This document shows, piece by piece, positions 45,167 through 57,297 of a DNA stretch of 64,000 nt. Where the stretch lies: assembly GCF_004379255.2 (NCBI RefSeq), contig NC_056051.1, forward strand, positions 27,618,663-27,682,662, in the 5' to 3' direction. The number at the start of each line of letters is the position of its first letter. Position 1 is the stretch's first letter. Origin of the DNA: Salvia splendens. Its lineage: Eukaryota; Streptophyta; Magnoliopsida; Lamiales; Lamiaceae. Both the position numbers and the translations under genes were made by a program. The notes beneath the pieces were generated by a model. The model was not told the DNA's origin. It was given only the letters and a program-made list of their open reading frames with translations, and searched no databases.

Positions 45167-46195
45167 TTGAAATTATTTTTCTTGGGATTAAATTTGGATT
45201 TCGAGAAAGTATAGCGATTTCTTCGATAAGGGTGGTCTAAGTCACAAAGTAGGTCATTCATGTCGAATTTTTTAATACTAATGTTTATCTAATTAATAAA
45301 TGGTTATGGTGCCAAAGAAGAAAGAGGACTTGTAAAAAAAATCTTGTTAGTTAAGGTTTTTGATTAATTCAGTGATCTTGGTTTTAACGAAAACCATAGG
45401 ATTAGAGAATTATCTCTTGAAGGGTTGGCATGAAACTCATGATAATGATGTAGGTTTGATTGATTTATGAACTTTAATAAATCTATACTTACTAGAGCTA
45501 GGATATTTAATGTGTGTGTGCGTTTATTAATTAGTGTACTCACTACTCAATATATATGTATATTGTGTACGATGTATAAAAATGGTAGTAGGAGTACTAT
45601 ATATGTTTATACATGGTGACACATAATTTGTTTTCGTATAATCGATATTTGTAGTATTCAAAATTTTCGGAGGGAATTTTTACCAAGATTTGTTTTGATG
45701 ATATAAGCATTTCCACAATAGTTTAGTTTTGTATAAGGAGTATATACCTGAGGAATATGTAATTAATATTCTATTTGGAGGGAGGTTCTTGGGTTGTAAT
45801 TAAAAATTGAAGTAAAAAATGTTGTAGATAATGTGGAGTCCAGTGTGAGAAGGACAGAGACAAAGACAAAGACAAAGACGATAATTTTATCATGCCAAAA
45901 ATCTTCTCAGGATCAGGTTTGTCTCACTATATTTATCATCTAATCGTCACATGCAACCATGGAAGTAACATCATGGACCAAATCAATTTTTATTAGTTTC
46001 TGGACTGTGACAAAATTGAATTAGTAAAATATCTACTTCCAATAAAATTGATCAATGTATTAGGTGGCTTGCTTGCTATTAAATGTACAGTTATTAGTAT
46101 TATTATTAAACACTGTTATTGTACTAATAATGATTTTATTTGAAATTATTTGCATGTTTCAGGTGGTCCCAGAATTTCAGAAACAAGGGAGATGA
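44893..46195 (+). CDS. COR27/COR28-like small protein, three exons, 109 aa
   Basis: COR27/28 proteins are small cold-induced regulators that act with the circadian clock and light signalling in the nucleus. Exons are 44893-45100, 45828-45916 and 46163-46195, all GT-AG, giving 109 residues in frame. The family hallmark is LHWTNQKHLHFLNSMEASFV near residues 12-31, and the short last exon gives DQVVPEF near the end. The start is the ATG of GTGATGGCAGC, with nothing coding upstream. A TA microsatellite follows exon 1 inside the intron. Assignment rests on the two short motifs, so it is moderate; a related small plant protein of unknown role is the alternative. Confidence 0.6.
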
Positions 46196-47130
46196 GAAAA
46201 GATAATCTTGATGTCGCACAACCCATCAAGAAAATAATTTTATCACTTCAACTAGTTTTTTTTGTTTAATTTTATTTTACTTTGGAGAATTGACTATCTA
46301 ATTAGTGTGTTAAATTTTAATTGAACCTCTATGTAATTTGTTCTTTTGTTATTTGGGTAAGTAAAATAGCTTCGCCGCCTAATTGTCGCTACATAAATAT
46401 TGACTCAAATAAACATTAATCTAGGTTAATTTGTAGTTGCATTTTGTTTTATTGTTTACTTGCAGATTAATTTATAATTCTACAACAATTTTATGCATAT
46501 AAATACTGATAACTATTGATATTATGAATATTTTATGTGTATCAAATTTTCGAAACTTCATTTTTATAATCTTGATATCGTAACATTCTAACTCAAAATA
46601 AATAAATACTTATTGTGTATTTGTAAAGTGTAAGCGTGTACTACAAATTTGAATTGCTTTAAGGAATTATACAAAATTGAATAATATATACTGTAGTAAA
46701 ATATCGACTAGCATCCCAGTTGCACCTTCAAAACAATTACACCAATAAAAATATACTAGTATTAATATGATTTTATTGAAAATGAGAATGTGAATATAAA
46801 TACTAAGAACTATAAATGATACTACTATGTATGTGTAGATATGTTGAAAACGTAAAACACATACGAACTTGTTGACACAAGAATCAATCTTGAGCTTGAG
46901 CTTGAGCTTGAACATTTATATAACATTTTAATTAGTACTATTAAATCTCTCATTGAATTTATTTGATACTCCACAAGAAATCATGTGTTAGTAAACAACT
47001 AAACATGTGTTTATTTTAATAATAAAACAACTTATTTAAAAAAGAAAAAATAAAAAGTAGAAACAAAGTACACTTAGTACTTTTTTTTTTCTTTTTTTTT
47101 TCTTTTTACTAAGCTAGGGAATTTCTCAAT
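46196..47130. other. AT-rich spacer, no gene
   Basis: No gene was recognised. A short repeat of AGCTTG units (GAGCTTGAGCTTGAGCTTG) is at about 46892-46912 and T-rich runs at 47082-47106. Confidence 0.5.
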
Positions 47131-47351
47131 CTAAACGCTTTCTTCCAAAAATCATAGTAAGTAAACAGCTCTTCAATTCAGTCTTGCCACTTCTGCAGAA
47201 TTACACAAGTATAGTCTTCTTCTCATCTCATCGATTCATGTTCAATTTCCTCCGTTTTCCTCTAAATCTGCGCAATTTCATTTCTTTTTCTTATTAATGT
47301 ATTGATCGATATTTCGATGCTTGTTGTGTGATTTGATTGAATTGGGGTGTC
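47131..47351 (+). promoter_or_regulatory. Leader-like sequence cut by the assembly gap
   Basis: The C/T-rich stretch (TCTTCTTCTCATCTCATCG, TTCCTCCGTTTTCCTCTAAA) followed by T-rich intron-like sequence (GATTTGATTGAATTGGGGTG) looks like a plant 5' UTR with a leader intron on the plus strand. The expected coding part would lie beyond the gap, but the next sequence is the inverted arm. It is inferred only. Confidence 0.3.
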
Positions 47352-47407
47352 NNNNNNNNNNNNNNNNNNNNNNNNNNNNNNNNNNNNNNNNNNNNNNNNN
47401 NNNNNNN
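47352..47407. other. Assembly gap (56 N)
   Basis: Fifty-six undetermined bases. Sequence on the left is a unique leader-like region. Sequence on the right begins in the middle of the Harbinger transposase, the position equivalent to about 11047 (or its tandem copy near 12340). It marks a scaffold join. Confidence 1.
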
Positions 47408-48200
47408 ATATCTCCGAAAGCCTACCCCCGAAGATTGCCGGAATCTGCTGCGGATGCACGGGGATCAGCACGGGTTCCCGGAATGCTAGGCAGCATAGAT
47501 TGTATGCATTGGGAATGGAAGAACTGTCCGCTGCCTGGAAGGGGTTTTACACGACCGGCTACAAGGGAAAAAATCCCACGATGATCCTCGAGGTCGTGGC
47601 TGATTACCGGTTGTGGATTTGGCATGCGTATTTTGGGATAGCCGGTTCGAACAACGACCTAAACGTCCTCAACTCGTCGCCCCTTTTCAACGAGCAGTGC
47701 CAGGGCGTCGGTCCGGCCATCAGTTTTTCTCCAACGGCAACCAGCATGATATGCTACTACTTGGCGGATGGATATACCCTAGGTGGCCCGTCTTTGTGAA
47801 GACGATCCGGTGCGCATCAGATCCGAAGAAGGCCTACTTTGCGACGCGGCAGGAGTCGGCGCGAAAGGACGTGGAGCGCGCATTTGGTGTGCTTCAAGCT
47901 CGATGGGCTGCAGTTAAGGGACCAACGCGTTTGTGGCATGTCGACTGCATTGCTGATATAATGTACGCCTGTATTATCATGCACAACATGATCGTCGAAG
48001 ATGAAGGTGTACAACTGACTGATTGGGCCACCGACGATAATGAAGCAGGTCCAAGCCACGGCGTCACCACCGCCAACGTACGAGGTGGGGTACCGCACGA
48101 TGAAGAAGCCCTCCAAGCACATGCCGACATGCGTCAGACGGAGGCTCATATTCGACTGCAAAAGGATTTAGTTGAAGAGTTGTGGCGCGGAGGATTGCAA
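47408..48200 (+). pseudogene. Harbinger transposase, right arm copy, partial
   Basis: The frame begins inside the protein (YLRKPTPEDCRNLL equivalent), continues through SIDCMHWEW and NNDLNVL, and reaches CYYLADG with the same frame change as the left copies. The T run in AGTTTTTCTCC is one base shorter than on the left, adding a further shift near 47727. The C-terminal part matches through LQKDLVEEL near 48180. Confidence 0.8.
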
Positions 48201-48529
48201 GGCGTTAGTTTTTATGCAAATTTATGTAATTTTTTAAATGTAATTTTTTTAATTATTGTACTTTTTTTTAAAAAATTAATGTACTTTTTAAATTTTAATA
48301 TTATTATTCGAATTTTCCGTATTTGTCTCGTAAATTAAATTTCGTATGTTGATACGAGTGCAAATTAAATTATATAATTGTTATTAGTGATGTGGATAGG
48401 TAGTATGAAGGCTATGTGAGAGCTATTTGATGTCCAGTTGATGTGGCAAGCTGATGTGGCAGGAGAATTGTAGTGCTGATGATGTGGCAGTGTGAAGGCT
48501 ATTTGAGGGCTATTTGATAGGAGATGCTC
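47408..48529 (+). mobile_element. PIF/Harbinger element, right arm copy, cut by the gap
   Basis: This is the inverted counterpart of the element at 9913-13177. It ends GGAGATGCTC at 48529 followed by TAA (48530-48532), the complement of the TTA duplication on the left. Everything beyond the second aspartate region is lost in the gap, so it cannot be told whether this copy also has the tandem duplication. Confidence 0.85.
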
Positions 48530-48592
48530 TAATTGGAGATGGTCTTAATATCCGGTTTTGCAATCTATCAGTGTTATGCCGTGAGAAAGAAA

Positions 48593-51500
48593 ATGTGGTT
48601 CTTCAGCAATAAAGGGCCCTTTGGCTTTTATGCCACCTCCACGGCGGAGCAAGTAACCCAAGGAATTGATGGCTCCGGTCTCTCCGCCATTGTTACAGGT
48701 TACTCATTTTTACCTCTGTATTTCTACTATTATGCGTCTATCTCATTATAATTTGTTACTTGATAGTATTATATATTCGATCTAATTTAATCTGCTGAAA
48801 CTTAAATATTCAATTCCCTTTGCAAAGATACCAGTGAATTTATTTCAATTTCTGCTTTCTTCCTAGGAAAGAGAATATTTTTCCTTGTTCCCTTTTTAAT
48901 ATGCAAAGTTCTAATTTGATTGTTGGAGTTTCGAATCACGGGTAAGCAGATTAGATGACATCGGTGGATTGAAGCTATTTTTGATCAGTTTATAAGATCT
49001 ATTTATATCACAGATAAGGAAATCAGAGCATCAATTGTAATTTGTTGTGTATTATCATATCTTGTGCGAAGTCAGTTCATGACCTAGCCTTGCCTCTCTC
49101 TGTTTACAGGAGCTTCAAGTGGTATTGGGGCTGAAACTGCGAGGGTACTTGCCTTGCGCGGTGTACATGTCATTATGGGAGTTAGAAATGTCGGTGCGGG
49201 TCATCGATCTAAGGAAGCAATCATCAAACAAGTTCCATATGCAAAACTTGATGCAATGGAGTTGGACCTCAGTTCTATGACATCAATCAGGAATTTTGCG
49301 TCAAATTTCAATTCTTTGGGCCTTCCTTAAATGTGCTAGTGTTAGTATCATTACTCACATATATATATTGATAGCTTGGATTTTGTAACGCAATTTGCGT
49401 TTATATTCTCTTTGATCTCATAGATATATCTTAGTAGTAACTATTATATGTGTGCTAATACCATCTAAGGTTCCTTCGCCTAATATGTTTAACTTTTGTT
49501 TTCCAAGAATTTTTGGACCATGTTAGGTTCCAAAGTCTAATGAGCTTAATAAGGTTCAAGCAACTTTACTTTAACTACTAATAATGCTCACTAGATAAGA
49601 CCACGATGGCAACACAAGACAAACTTCACCTGTATTTACTAAACATACTGAATATCTCTCTTTTCTGGGCATTATTTACTAAGTCCTTGGCTCATTCTTT
49701 TGGGTAATGGTTCAAACGATTTATAATTACCTTTTACGTTTAAGGTGTCTCCTTGTTTTTCTTTTTGCTAGAAACAATGCTGGCATTATGGCAACACCTT
49801 TCATGCTTTCAGAAGAAAACATAGAGCTGCAGTTTGCAACAAACCATGTAGGCAAGAACTTTCAGCACTCAACGTATATCATGGACTGAAATTAGTTAAA
49901 ATTTTGATTTCAATAGGATACAGGTTGATGATTGCTGATTGACAAAGAATTATAAGTTATTAAGAGTTACATTCCTATTAAAGTATTTGTATTAGATGAC
50001 AGCACTCAAGTTATGTCTTTTTGCAGGACATTTCCTCTTGACAAATTTGTTGCTGGAAACCATGAAGAAAACTGCTGATAAGTGTAAGCATGAAGGAAGG
50101 ATCATAAATGTCTCTTCCCGAAGGCACAAATTTCCATACAATGAAGGAATCCGTTTTGATAAAATTAATGATGAATCAGGGTATGCTCTTAAACAGCAGA
50201 AATCTATTTTATATATCTATTGCAAGTCTGTTTTTCTTGGTGTGATAAGTATTATACTGCATTCAAGATGCATTGGCCATAAATATAATGAATGAGACTA
50301 TGAGAGGTTTGTGCACTTCTGTAAATTGAGGCTTCCCATTTGTAATGCATTTAATTCATATCGGTATATCCTAAAAAGGTTGATATTTGATAAAGAAAAT
50401 TAAGTCTTGATATAGCCTAGAAGTTTTGGGAAAGAGTTTTTTCCTTTATCTCTGCAGCAGGTTGGGAGTTCCGATATTTTTTGAGAAAAAGTTTCCTCTC
50501 AGTTCATAGACTGATAAAAATGGGAAATCCAAGAAGTACCAACATATATCTATGAACATGTTCAAAGAACCCTTAGATTTACCAGTGTTATTATTTCCAG
50601 TCTCAAGAAATGATGCATGTGGTGATGTACAGGTACAAACAGCCTATCTGCTTATGGACAATCAAAGCTTGCTAACGTGCTGCATGCTAATGAACTTGCT
50701 AGGCGTTTGAAGGTATTGGTTGATGAAAAGTTTTTTGTCAGCTGATCTTCATATAAAATAAATGGCTATTTCCATCCTCACAACAGTGGATGAAGAAGCT
50801 CGCAAGATATTTTTTCTCGAGATATTAGAAGGCATTCCTTGTAGCTACCTGATCATAAAATCTCAACCTTTCTAGTGGGCATGCCATGACACATGTGGAT
50901 AGGTGCCTTATTTAGTTATATTCTTAACATGCTTGACTGTGTCTTTTAAAGCGTAGAAGCTACAAATATGTTTGACTCAATTACGTTGGTGACTGAAGAT
51001 GATTTTAATAATTAACATGCAATACATTCATTCAGGAGATTTGTTTATCCCATTTTTGCATCCACAAGTTTTATTTTTCCAAATGTGCCTAACATAGCAA
51101 CTCTCATTCATGTCTCATTCTTTTTTTGAAGGAAGAAAATGTGCAAATAACAGCTAACTCCCTTCATCCCGGAGCAATTGCCACAAATCTTTTCCGTCAC
51201 TACAGCTTTTTAAATGGTAATATCTTCTTGTCCAGTTAATTCATCTTATATAACTGTTAAGTATCCGATCCAATTCTTTTCTCTTTTGGTTAGTTCAGGT
51301 CTTGTTGCAGCTCTTGGTAAGCACGTGATGAAAGATGTTCACCAGGTATTTTACCTCATTAGCAAGAACAGTCATGTTTATCTTTCTTTTGAAGTAAGTT
51401 TAGGCTCTTGAGATGGCTGTAAAACATAATGAAATAGTGCTGTTTACTTCAAAACCCCACTTTGAGCATGGTAGTGTATGCATTGGTGGTCCAAATGTGT

Positions 51501-51807
51501 CACTGTCTTCTGATAAAATCCGCAGTTTTCAATCTGGTTATGAATTTTAGCACCATACAAATTTGGACAGTGGTGACCTGTGCAAGAAAGCCTCCAATTA
51601 TCGACATTTGGCATGTTCGTCTTGAATGAATTGCAGGGAGCAGCAACAACATGCTACGTCGCATTGCATCCAGATGTTAAAGGCATGACTGGGAAATACT
51701 ATGCTGACTGTAACTTGGCTGAGACAAGCTTGCAAGCTAAAGATCAAGATCTGGCCAGAAAGCTATGGAACTTCACCAATAACCTCATAGACAAATCTAC
51801 AACTTAG
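48593..51807 (+). pseudogene. TIC32-like SDR, right arm copy, two one-base indels
   Basis: All eight exons of the left gene are present in the same order and with the same splice sites, including the GC donor after exon 3. Two coding indels separate it from the left copy: exon 2 has CCTTCCTTAAATG where the left has CCTTCCTTTAAATG (near 49327), creating an immediate stop, and exon 5 has TACAAACAGCC where the left has TACAACAGCC (near 50636), shifting the YGQSK catalytic region. Both lie in homopolymers. Read error in this contig is as likely as a null allele. Confidence 0.8.
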
Positions 51808-51886
51808 TCTAGAACTTTGTGTTATATTTTGTAGAGAATAATTATCTGTTTGGTTACTTTTGGATCATGTTAGTGAGAAAATATAG

Positions 51887-53914
51887 GTTTCTGATGCGTT
51901 TTCAGTGAATTGGTACAGAGAAACCTTATAATTCTGAAAAGAAGTCACCCTTTGAATTTCTCAATTAGCCCTATTATTTATTTTAGTGGAGTCCAGTTAT
52001 TTATTTTATTGAAAAAGAATATGAAAGAATAAATTGGGTCTAAAAGCCCATACAATGTGCCTAAAGCCCATCTTTCATTAAATACTGTGCATAAACTATG
52101 ATAAAAAAATTTCTTCCTCCGTCCTATTATCTTTCATTAAATACTGTGCACAAACTATGATAAAAAATTCTAGTATCCAGGTATCCCATTTTATGCATGA
52201 ACAAAATTGCCCTCCAGCTATAAAATTGCTTTGGAGGCTATTTTCGCCCAAAATCACCATGAATTGTGAAAAAGTCACATAACACATGAGATTTACCAAA
52301 ATAAACAGAAATATAAAATTGAGATAAATCTGGTTATTGAATAAAATAAAATAAAATAAAAGTCGGATAGATAGGAGTAATATATAGAGGCAAAGGAGAA
52401 GGAGAGACAAGCCTATAATTATAAACTACTCTCGAACAAGAAGTCGTTATCCTTGGCAAGTTTATCCATGGTCTTAGCTTCCAAACTGATCTCCACACCA
52501 TTCCATCAAAGCGGTTGTTCAACCCGCTCCGAACACTCTCCGGGCTGCCCCACCCGAAATCCACCCCATACACCTGAAATCGCGGCGAGCTCCCCACCGC
52601 CACGCAATTCACCCCAGCGTCCTTGTACCCGAATATCACCGGCTTGCTCTCCCACTCCTCGTTCCTCTTTTCGATCGCCTCTGCGTTGTGCGACTGGATC
52701 GCCTCCCGGATCAGCCCCGCCCCGAACTCTGTTGGGCTCGACAGGATCAGACCCGCCCCGCTCACCGTGAAGATTGCCTGGATCAGGTTCCCGAAGTAGC
52801 TCTCCGGCATGGGCGGGTCGACCCGCTTCCGGCAGTCCGAAAACACCGTGTAGTCGGTGGGTCCTAGCTCGCGCGCGGGGGTCACAGCCTGCCACACGTG
52901 CGGAGAGAGATTGGAACGTGGAAAATGGCCCCGCGGTGGCGTTGGCGTTGGCGTTGGCTTTGGTCTTGATCCGCTCGATTGCAGAGGCGGAGAACTTGAA
53001 CACCTTGCCGCGGAGAGCGAGGCCGTTGGATGCTGAGTTGGCGTGCTCTGGTGCGTCCGAGGGTTGGGAGAGATCAAGTTTTACTCGGGTGTTTCGCGCC
53101 TTGGTGCGCTCTAGGAAAGGTGGCGCCGAAACCGAGCTGGCCCTATTGCAAATGGCGGCCCATGAGCTCATGAAGTGGCACGTAGAGGTTCCGTCGATTA
53201 TCGCGTGATTGAAGGCCAGGCCCATTGCCAGCCCATCCTTTAGCTTCGTGATCTATCAAACTAAATTAAATTAACTTTGCTAGTTGCTACTAATAATTAC
53301 TTCATCCTTTCACAATTTAAAAAGAGTTTTAAAATATAGAAGAAATTATGCCTTTTATATATTAATTTTATAATAAAATATATAAGTATAATAATTTAAT
53401 AGAATTTGAAGTTTATTTACTTAAAATAGAAAAATAAAACAAATGAGACTTTCATTTATCTAAATCTTAAAATAACAAAAATGAGATATTGTTTGTAGAT
53501 GAATGTAGTCCTATTCACAATTTATAAAAGGAGATAACAAGATGGTGGATCATTTAATAGTGAAATTGTTTTGTGTGAATCTCAGTCTCTAGATTTTTAT
53601 ACTACTACTATTTTCAACTACAGCATTAAATATTACACCAAACATTTCATATTACATTAACACTTTATGAAATATACAACAGCCGAATTATAAAACCAAA
53701 ATAGGTATGATAAAATTACAAAAACAATTCACATCACATGACATTAACACTTTATGTATTTAATAATTGCAATTTTAACATAAGTTGGGTAGGCGAAGTA
53801 AGTGGAATTTATGTCCCACTTTCAAATCGATGTACCTATTTGAAAACAAAAAGATATGATAAAATTGCAAATGTTAAACTTATGGTATTTTTTCAATTAA
53901 CAGTAGTTCTTTCA
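51887..53914. other. 2,028-bp segment present only in the right arm
   Basis: The left arm joins the two flanks directly with a six-base filler at 6537-6542. The segment holds DCR exon 2 (52419-53250) and AT-rich intron and 3' flank. Because it contains the second half of a gene whose first half is in both arms, it is a deletion on the left, not an insertion on the right. Confidence 0.85.
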
Positions 53915-54503
53915 ATATCTACCCTAGATCTAAAATGAAAGTAAATTCAATCATAACATTCATTATGATTAAGAGGAGTCACACTAACTCACTGCTTAAG
54001 GAATTTAATTCATGTAATACTTTGAGGATAGAAATGTAATAAATGAAATGAGTGTCAACTGCACCGCCAGTAGGGGGCGCTGCAGCCCCTCCAAATTCAA
54101 TACTCCATTGTACGGCAACAGTTCCTTGAATCTGGAGAAGCCCTCCTCCGCCGTGAGCTCCGCCACGTCCATGGCCTCGGCAACCTCGACACCCTACATA
54201 TCATCGTCATACACCACCTTGTACACCCCATCCTCATCCTTCTCGAGCTTCCCAGCCAGCTGATGGAACTCCTCTAACACAACAGCCAGCCCATCTTTCA
54301 GTTTCTCCACGGCGGCGCCGCCATCGTCGCCGCCTTTGTAGAGGAGAAGCTTCTGGTTGTAGTAGAAGGCGAGGTAGGGAAGATCGAACGTGACCAATTG
54401 ACACTCTTTCCTTCCAATTAATTTTTGGGCTTAACATATGTTGTGTTGACGGTTTTGATACTTCCCACTTTCTTCTCACCATTTGCAAGTTCACCAGAGC
54501 CAT
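52419..54503 (-). pseudogene. DCR: DCR-like BAHD acyltransferase, two exons, multiply broken (right arm)
   Basis: Exon 1 (54503 to about 54060) matches the left copy, with the same out-of-frame start and the same TAG (54194-54196). After about 0.8 kb of intron, exon 2 starts near 53250 with ITKLKDGLAMGLAFNHAIID, which includes the catalytic HXXXD. Homology continues through RVKLDLSQP, then needs a frame change near 52900 to reach FSDCRKRVDPPMPESYFGNL and VDFGWG, the second BAHD motif. A further change, with loss of roughly a dozen codons after RFDG, leads to the C-terminal VEISLEAKTMDKLAKDNDF, ending at TAA 52419-52421. The shared stop in both arms argues that decay began before the arms diverged. 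Confidence 0.85.
53915..54060. other. Flank shared by both arms, beside DCR exon 1
   Basis: Counterpart of about 6393-6536. It contains the start of the DCR intron. No other feature was seen. Confidence 0.4.
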
Positions 54504-56018
54504 GTCCAAGAAAAATCTTTACAAATAAACCTTAAAATTTGGTTTTTTTTGGCTTGTTAAATGGATTATTGCGGATGTGCACATATTTATAGTAGTAGTA
54601 TAGTTTGGTGTAGTTGGGATTGCATTTAATAGTTTTCATGGGTATAGTTGTAAGACATTTATTACTACATTTTGGTGGGAGTTGAGTCCCACAATAATCT
54701 ATTTTCACCCACACATCCTTGATTAATTATTAGATGTGAAATGGTGTTTATTATACGAAGTAGTACTACTATATAGTAAGATAGTATTGTCCTAAATCCT
54801 AATGTTTATAAAATGTATTCATAAGAATATCTCAACACTTAAAAAGGTAGTACTATACATTTTGATACCTAAACTTATTCACACACTATAAAATTTATTT
54901 GTCACGTCGGAAGTTGGTGAAGATTTGTCTACTCCCCATTTATTAACTCTAAAATTTATAGCACACAGTTTGGTAGAGAAGATGAATAGATAAAACATGA
55001 TAATAATGCATAATTTTATATTTTTTTTATCATATAGATAGATGAGTTATTTATCCAATTAAACTATTTTTTTATTGATTTTTCTAACCTATCAAAGAAT
55101 AAATGTGAAAATATGGGACCTACTTACGTTTAAAACTAATACGGAGTACTATAACGTATGAGAAGGCTCTGCCCAATTTCCAAACCTGAATCGGCGGCTA
55201 ATATAATTAACCGTTCGGAATTATATGCAATACTGAACCATAAATGCTTCTTCCATTTCTCGTTTCATCTGTCAATATTAATGCTGGCAATTATATGATT
55301 CATATCTTATAATTTCACCAACTTGAATCAATGTATTGGTAATAATTTACGCCAGCTAATTCAAACGATAATACTATTAATGCAGTTCTGTTATAATCTT
55401 TTATAAATTAATTGATATAGTTTTTCATTGGAGGAAAATTAAATAGTAGTGATCCATTAATCTATTTCTGTCCAATTTTATCTTTAATTTTATAAATATA
55501 CTAATAATATTTATACAGTTTGAGATGAGATGGAAGATTAAATTACGATTTATGCACTTCATTTTTGCTTAATCTGTAAAAGAAAAATTAAAGGATATAA
55601 TGATATGGGGTAATATTGAATGTAAAATAAATTGACATGGTAAAATATCATAGGTGGCCAAAAAAGAGAGAAAGATTAAGAACCAGATAGAGCGGAGGAG
55701 GGGCAAATGCGGCAGTGAGGCCGAAGAGGGTGGTGCGGCCTCCGCATTTCACACCATAGAGACGAGCCGAAAAAGCATATCCACCCCCTCCATGTGTAGA
55801 AATATACTCCCTCCATCCTTGGCAATTAACCAAATAACCCAAGCTAATCTTGACCTGATAGTAATACTATAAACCGAACATGCGGTAATAAGATACTCCA
55901 TATTGTTATGTTTGCAATTGTCTTGACACATACTCCTACTACTATATATATATGTAATGTAAATAATGATAGTTATATGAATAAATATTGTGAGATATCG
56001 ATTGGATGAATTGATAGG
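54504..56018. other. AT-rich spacer, right arm counterpart of 4444-5946
   Basis: Same content as the left spacer in reverse, with scattered SNPs and small indels. No gene was recognised. Confidence 0.5.
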
Positions 56019-57297
56019 CTAGTTATGTGATGAATTGAGAGTGGCAGAATGCAGAATTTGTTTGAGAACAAGGTTTCTGGCTCTATTTATGGTCATGAAA
56101 CACAAGTACAAATGTTCTTCCAACTCATCCAACTGCTCCATGAAGCTCTGGTTATTCTTCTTCAGCTGGCAAGCCACTTCCTCACTACCTTGCAGCCCAT
56201 CATCCCTTCTCTGCACCCACAGTTGCACCAACCCATCCACCCGCTCCAGCTCGTTGTTAAGCCGGGCCACCAGCCGGCCTATCGTGTCCAAGTCCCTGAT
56301 CAGTATGTAAGTCCCCTTAGCCGCCGTGTCCAGCTGAGCCGACCACCTAGCCAGCTCCTCCATCGAAGCCAGCTCCACCATCACGGTTGGCGCGGCCACC
56401 AGCATCACGAAAGCATGAGCCGCCACGACCACCACCAGCGAAACCGTGACGGCCACCAGGAGAAGAGCTGACCCGAGCTTCACCTTCTCGAGGCGTCGGA
56501 GCTTCAACAGCGCCTTGTCACGACGTGACTCGAGCTGTCTGAGCAGGTCGGAGCAACCGGCTTGCACGGCTCGGAGACGGCTCATCGATGCGCCTAGCAA
56601 GGAGAAGGGGTTGGATCTTGAGAATAAGGTCACCCGGGTCACCACTACGGGTAAATGGTTTATTTTCGATGGGTCTTCCAAGGATTTGAATTTCTTCCTT
56701 ATGTGGTTAATATCTTTGAGGAGAAGCCCGCAAAGATGAGAAGCACAAGAGGTATTGCCGAAGTAGTCGGTCAAGAGAGGTGAAATCTTTGGGTGGATGC
56801 GGGTCGTGCTCAGGATCCGTTTTACAGTGGGCTGATCCGGATCCAAGAGATTCTCCGCGAACAGCCGGTACGAAGGCAGCCGAGCTGCTGTTTTGGAGCC
56901 CAGACTTCTGTGAGGGGTGAGCTGCCGTCGGTTTAAGGCAAGAACGTGTGTCCAAAAATCAGTGTAAGATTCCGTCCGAAAAGCTTTAGCGTATTCTTTG
57001 CGTATGTCCAAAATTTCTGGGTTCGACTCATTTGGTTCGGTCGCTTCCCATGCATGGATAAAATAGGTCAGATATAACCAAACCCTAGCTATCATATGAG
57101 GAGTGATTCATTAAGTATTTAGATATTCATATTTTCGATGCATGTACATACCTCAACAAGACCAATCTAATTGGAGATAAGTAGTAGTAGTAGTAGTATT
57201 TAGGTGAAATGATTGAGAAATTATATAGTATAAAAAAAACGAACTTACAATTGGATGAGAACAAGGTCTTGATTTTGGAATGAAGTTTGATCTTCAT
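56019..57297 (-). CDS. UPF0496 family protein, right arm copy
   Basis: Exons inferred as 57297-57249 and about 57043-56019, mirroring the left gene, 357 residues. The frame is intact, with RKEYAKAFRTESYTDFW, the hydrophobic pair and the C-terminal coiled coil. The only residue difference I see from the left copy is valine for alanine in LLLVAVTVSLVVV. Function is unknown. That this gene stays intact in both copies while DCR is broken in both suggests it is under selection. Confidence 0.8.

Noticed and set aside
45120..45170. Long TA-rich palindrome in the COR27/28-like intron
   Set aside because: It is a plain TA microsatellite; no hairpin beyond the simple repeat.
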